NCBI GenBank assembly: GCA_905182985.1
Contig: CAJJDN010000248.1
Location: 35,023-45,792 of the forward strand
DNA from: Paramecium sonneborni
Taxonomy: Eukaryota; Ciliophora; Oligohymenophorea; Peniculida; Parameciidae
Reading direction: 5' to 3'
DNA: 10,770 nucleotides
Shown here: piece by piece, positions 9,222 to 10,770 of the stretch
Numbering within the stretch: position 1 is the stretch's first letter
Layout of the letters: each line of letters begins with the position of its first letter
Position numbers and translations under genes: made by a program
Notes under the pieces: model-generated
What the model was told of the DNA's origin: nothing
Database searches by the model: none
The model's input: only the letters and a program-made list of their open reading frames with translations

Positions 9222-9878
9222 ATTATAAATTTAAGTGTAGTAAAAGATATTCAGCTCATTCCAAGTTTAGGAAGTGAATATATAGCAGTTCTTATCATGT
9301 AGAAAATTGCAAATTTTTATAAGATCTTATTCAAAGCATTTTCCGCCGAAAGACAAGTAGGAATTTATGCTTCTTAATATTAATGGTTCTCAATTATGGA
9401 ATCAACTCCAGGTTATAATAAATTTACTTCTCATCCTAAAAAGTAGAGTTTTTTTGATCAAAAATTTTATATATTTAATCTCTATAGTTACAAAAAATTG
9501 TTTAAGTTTGTTTATAGTATTGTCCTAAAAAAAGAAATGTGTATTTATTTTTTTGAACAATCATAATCATAATCTTTCTAATATTCTTTTAATAAAAACT
9601 TCTACGTTCTTATGGTTACTTTCTTGAATATTGTGATTAATTCAGTACATGTAATCATAGATTCTGTTCAAAGAGATTATTATTCCACTTCCATTCTAGA
9701 TTATCCAATTTATATAATTCATTAGAAAAACTATTGGTTTTTGACAAGTTTATTCATATGGTCTAAGAATTGTTATAGTTCATGTGATTTTTATGATGTG
9801 CTTATAATGCATTCATTTCTAATTCTATATTTAAAATTTATTCTTGGTAAATATTTTATAAAATAATTTAAGAAATGA
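9222..9878 (+). other. Longest open stretch of the right-hand relic (218 codons, frame 3)
   Basis: The frame is open from after TGA 9219-9221 to TGA 9876-9878. It encodes a mixed segment (DIQLIPSLGSEYIAVLIMQK, FKAFSAERQVGIYASQYQWF) and then a hydrophobic part (NFYVLMVTFLNIVINSVHVI, DVLIMHSFLILYLKFILGKY), suggesting two or more membrane helices. No start codon or family motif could be assigned. It overlaps the next frame-1 stretch, so the true junction lies between 9745 and 9878. Confidence 0.5.
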
Positions 9879-10323
9879 AAATAATATTTCATGTTAAAAT
9901 AAATATTAATTTATCGCATTCAGTGAAACAGTAGAATTGATTTACATACTAACTTTGCATTTCATTTTTCGCAATTTAATATTACATTAAATGTAGCACT
10001 ATTTTGATTAGAATATTTTGCAATAGAGTCTTTTAATAATTATCTCCAAACCTAAAGAAGATAATGTACCAAAAGAAAATTTTGGGTTTAATTGGCATTG
10101 TTCAACTTTTTTGTTTAAAATCTATTAAGAATCTGAAATAAATATCCATAAATATTCAAAATTTCTTGAACATAGATAAAATTAGTTTTCCTTAGCCAGT
10201 TATTAGTTTCTCTTTTACAAAAAATTCAATTGGCTAATTAAAATTTTAAATTGTCGCTATTGTTGTTCAACTTGCGATGGTCAATAACTTGATAATTGCT
10301 TTATCTTGTCATTGTCACAATGA
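9745..10323 (+). other. Frame-1 open stretch of the right-hand relic (192 codons before TGA)
   Basis: The frame is open from after TGA 9742-9744 to TGA 10321-10323. Protein-like content includes FIAFSETVELIYILTLHFIF, then KPKEDNVPKENFGFNWHCST, and a Cys cluster CRYCCSTCDGQQLDNC close to the stop. It continues in frame 3 just after (VCVCLIGQFEIDLKC), indicating one more frame change at about 10320. Confidence 0.48.
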
Positions 10324-10770
10324 AAGAGGTATGTGTTTGTCTTATTGGTTAATTTGAAATAGATTTAAAGTGTTAATCATATTCAGATTTATATCTATAA
10401 TTGAACTACAATAAAATTAAAGTGAAATAATCAAAAACTTACTATCTAACTTTATATTTTTATTTGCCAGCCTATTAATAATACATGCAAAGTAATAATT
10501 TAGAGTATTTTAGGCTTTTATGAAATATACTTATGATTTATTTTGTACAGATTGTATATTAAATTATATATTTGATATATAAAACATATCTATACAATTG
10601 ATTACATTACATAAGAAAAAACTTTAAATTAAGATGCTTATATAAATAAGATTCACTATAATAATTACTTTAATTAGATGGAGTGTATGATTTTTGTGAG
10701 ATTACCAAAATACATATCTAAGTGTTAGAAGTCAAATATTTTTAAATCTCAATATTTGGTTTTTGTAAAT

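Larger units (their letters stand above)
7372..10770 (+). pseudogene. Large hydrophobic, probably multi-membrane protein relic, unrecognised; runs off the right edge
   Basis: With TAA/TAG as Gln, protein-like readings follow each other on the plus strand: a possible start MSQKLLVIINSAPRR at 7372, frame 2 (7394-7762, QKNRENHENEAYKVPQ), frame 3 (to TGA 8121), frame 2 (to 8225), frame 3 (8220 to about 8790, through TGAs at 8409, 8595 and 8721), frame 1 (8791 to about 9000), frame 3 (9222-9878), frame 1 (9745-10323), frame 3 (10320-10523), then further pieces to the edge (NKIHYNNYFNQMECMIFVRL). Hydrophobic stretches recur (RFILLYDRFFFFLYKILLL, FYVLMVTFLNIVINSVHVII), suggesting several membrane helices. 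I do not recognise the family. The layout of N-terminal membrane helices followed by a long helical region is reminiscent of large ciliate membrane proteins, but this is a guess. The 7372 start and the single-gene interpretation are both uncertain; two adjacent relics are possible. Confidence 0.5.

Noticed and set aside
9541..9600. Short catAATcat-like trinucleotide repetition as a microsatellite
   Set aside because: Only about three units lie inside an open coding-like frame; expected in A+T-rich coding sequence.
1..10770. A code in which TGA is also sense (karyorelict or Condylostoma type)
   Set aside because: Trp is regularly TGG in the C-x-W modules, TGA is rare, and the frame changes would remain unexplained.

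Overview
The window looks like nuclear DNA of a Paramecium-like ciliate. It is very A+T-rich. Readable protein appears only if TAA and TAG are read as glutamine and TGA alone as stop. One gene keeps three introns of 23-26 bases that start GTA and end TAG, the usual Paramecium size and borders. A short tract of CCCAAA units matches the C-strand of Paramecium telomeric DNA. Under the standard code the window appears nearly gene-free, which is misleading.

I see three protein-coding relics, all broken. (1) Bases 1 to about 5900, plus strand: a very large cysteine-rich, surface-type membrane protein whose start lies outside the window. It carries about ten C-x-W cysteine modules like those of Paramecium surface-antigen-type proteins, then three CDDGN-type repeats, then a C-terminal membrane segment. 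About 23 frame changes and at least five in-frame TGAs interrupt it. (2) About 6842 to 6046, minus strand, convergent with the first: the 3' part of a TPR protein, with three intact-looking mini-introns but at least three frame changes and two TGAs. (3) About 7372 to the right edge, plus strand: a large, hydrophobic, unrecognised protein, probably multi-membrane, also riddled with TGAs and frame changes.

Between relics 2 and 3 (about 6843-7371) is a non-coding interval made largely of repeats: two copies of an 18-base sequence, a four-copy 40-bp tandem repeat, two perfect tandem copies of a 30-bp unit containing GGGTTAGGG, and an interstitial telomere-like tract.

The overall picture is a subtelomere-like or germline-limited region in which unrelated genes decay together around an internal telomere-like junction. 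Uncorrected indel errors in the assembly could explain some frame changes, because several fall in short A or T runs. They do not readily explain the in-frame TGAs. No functional operon or intact gene can be supported. I found no tRNA, rRNA, CRISPR array or recognisable transposase.
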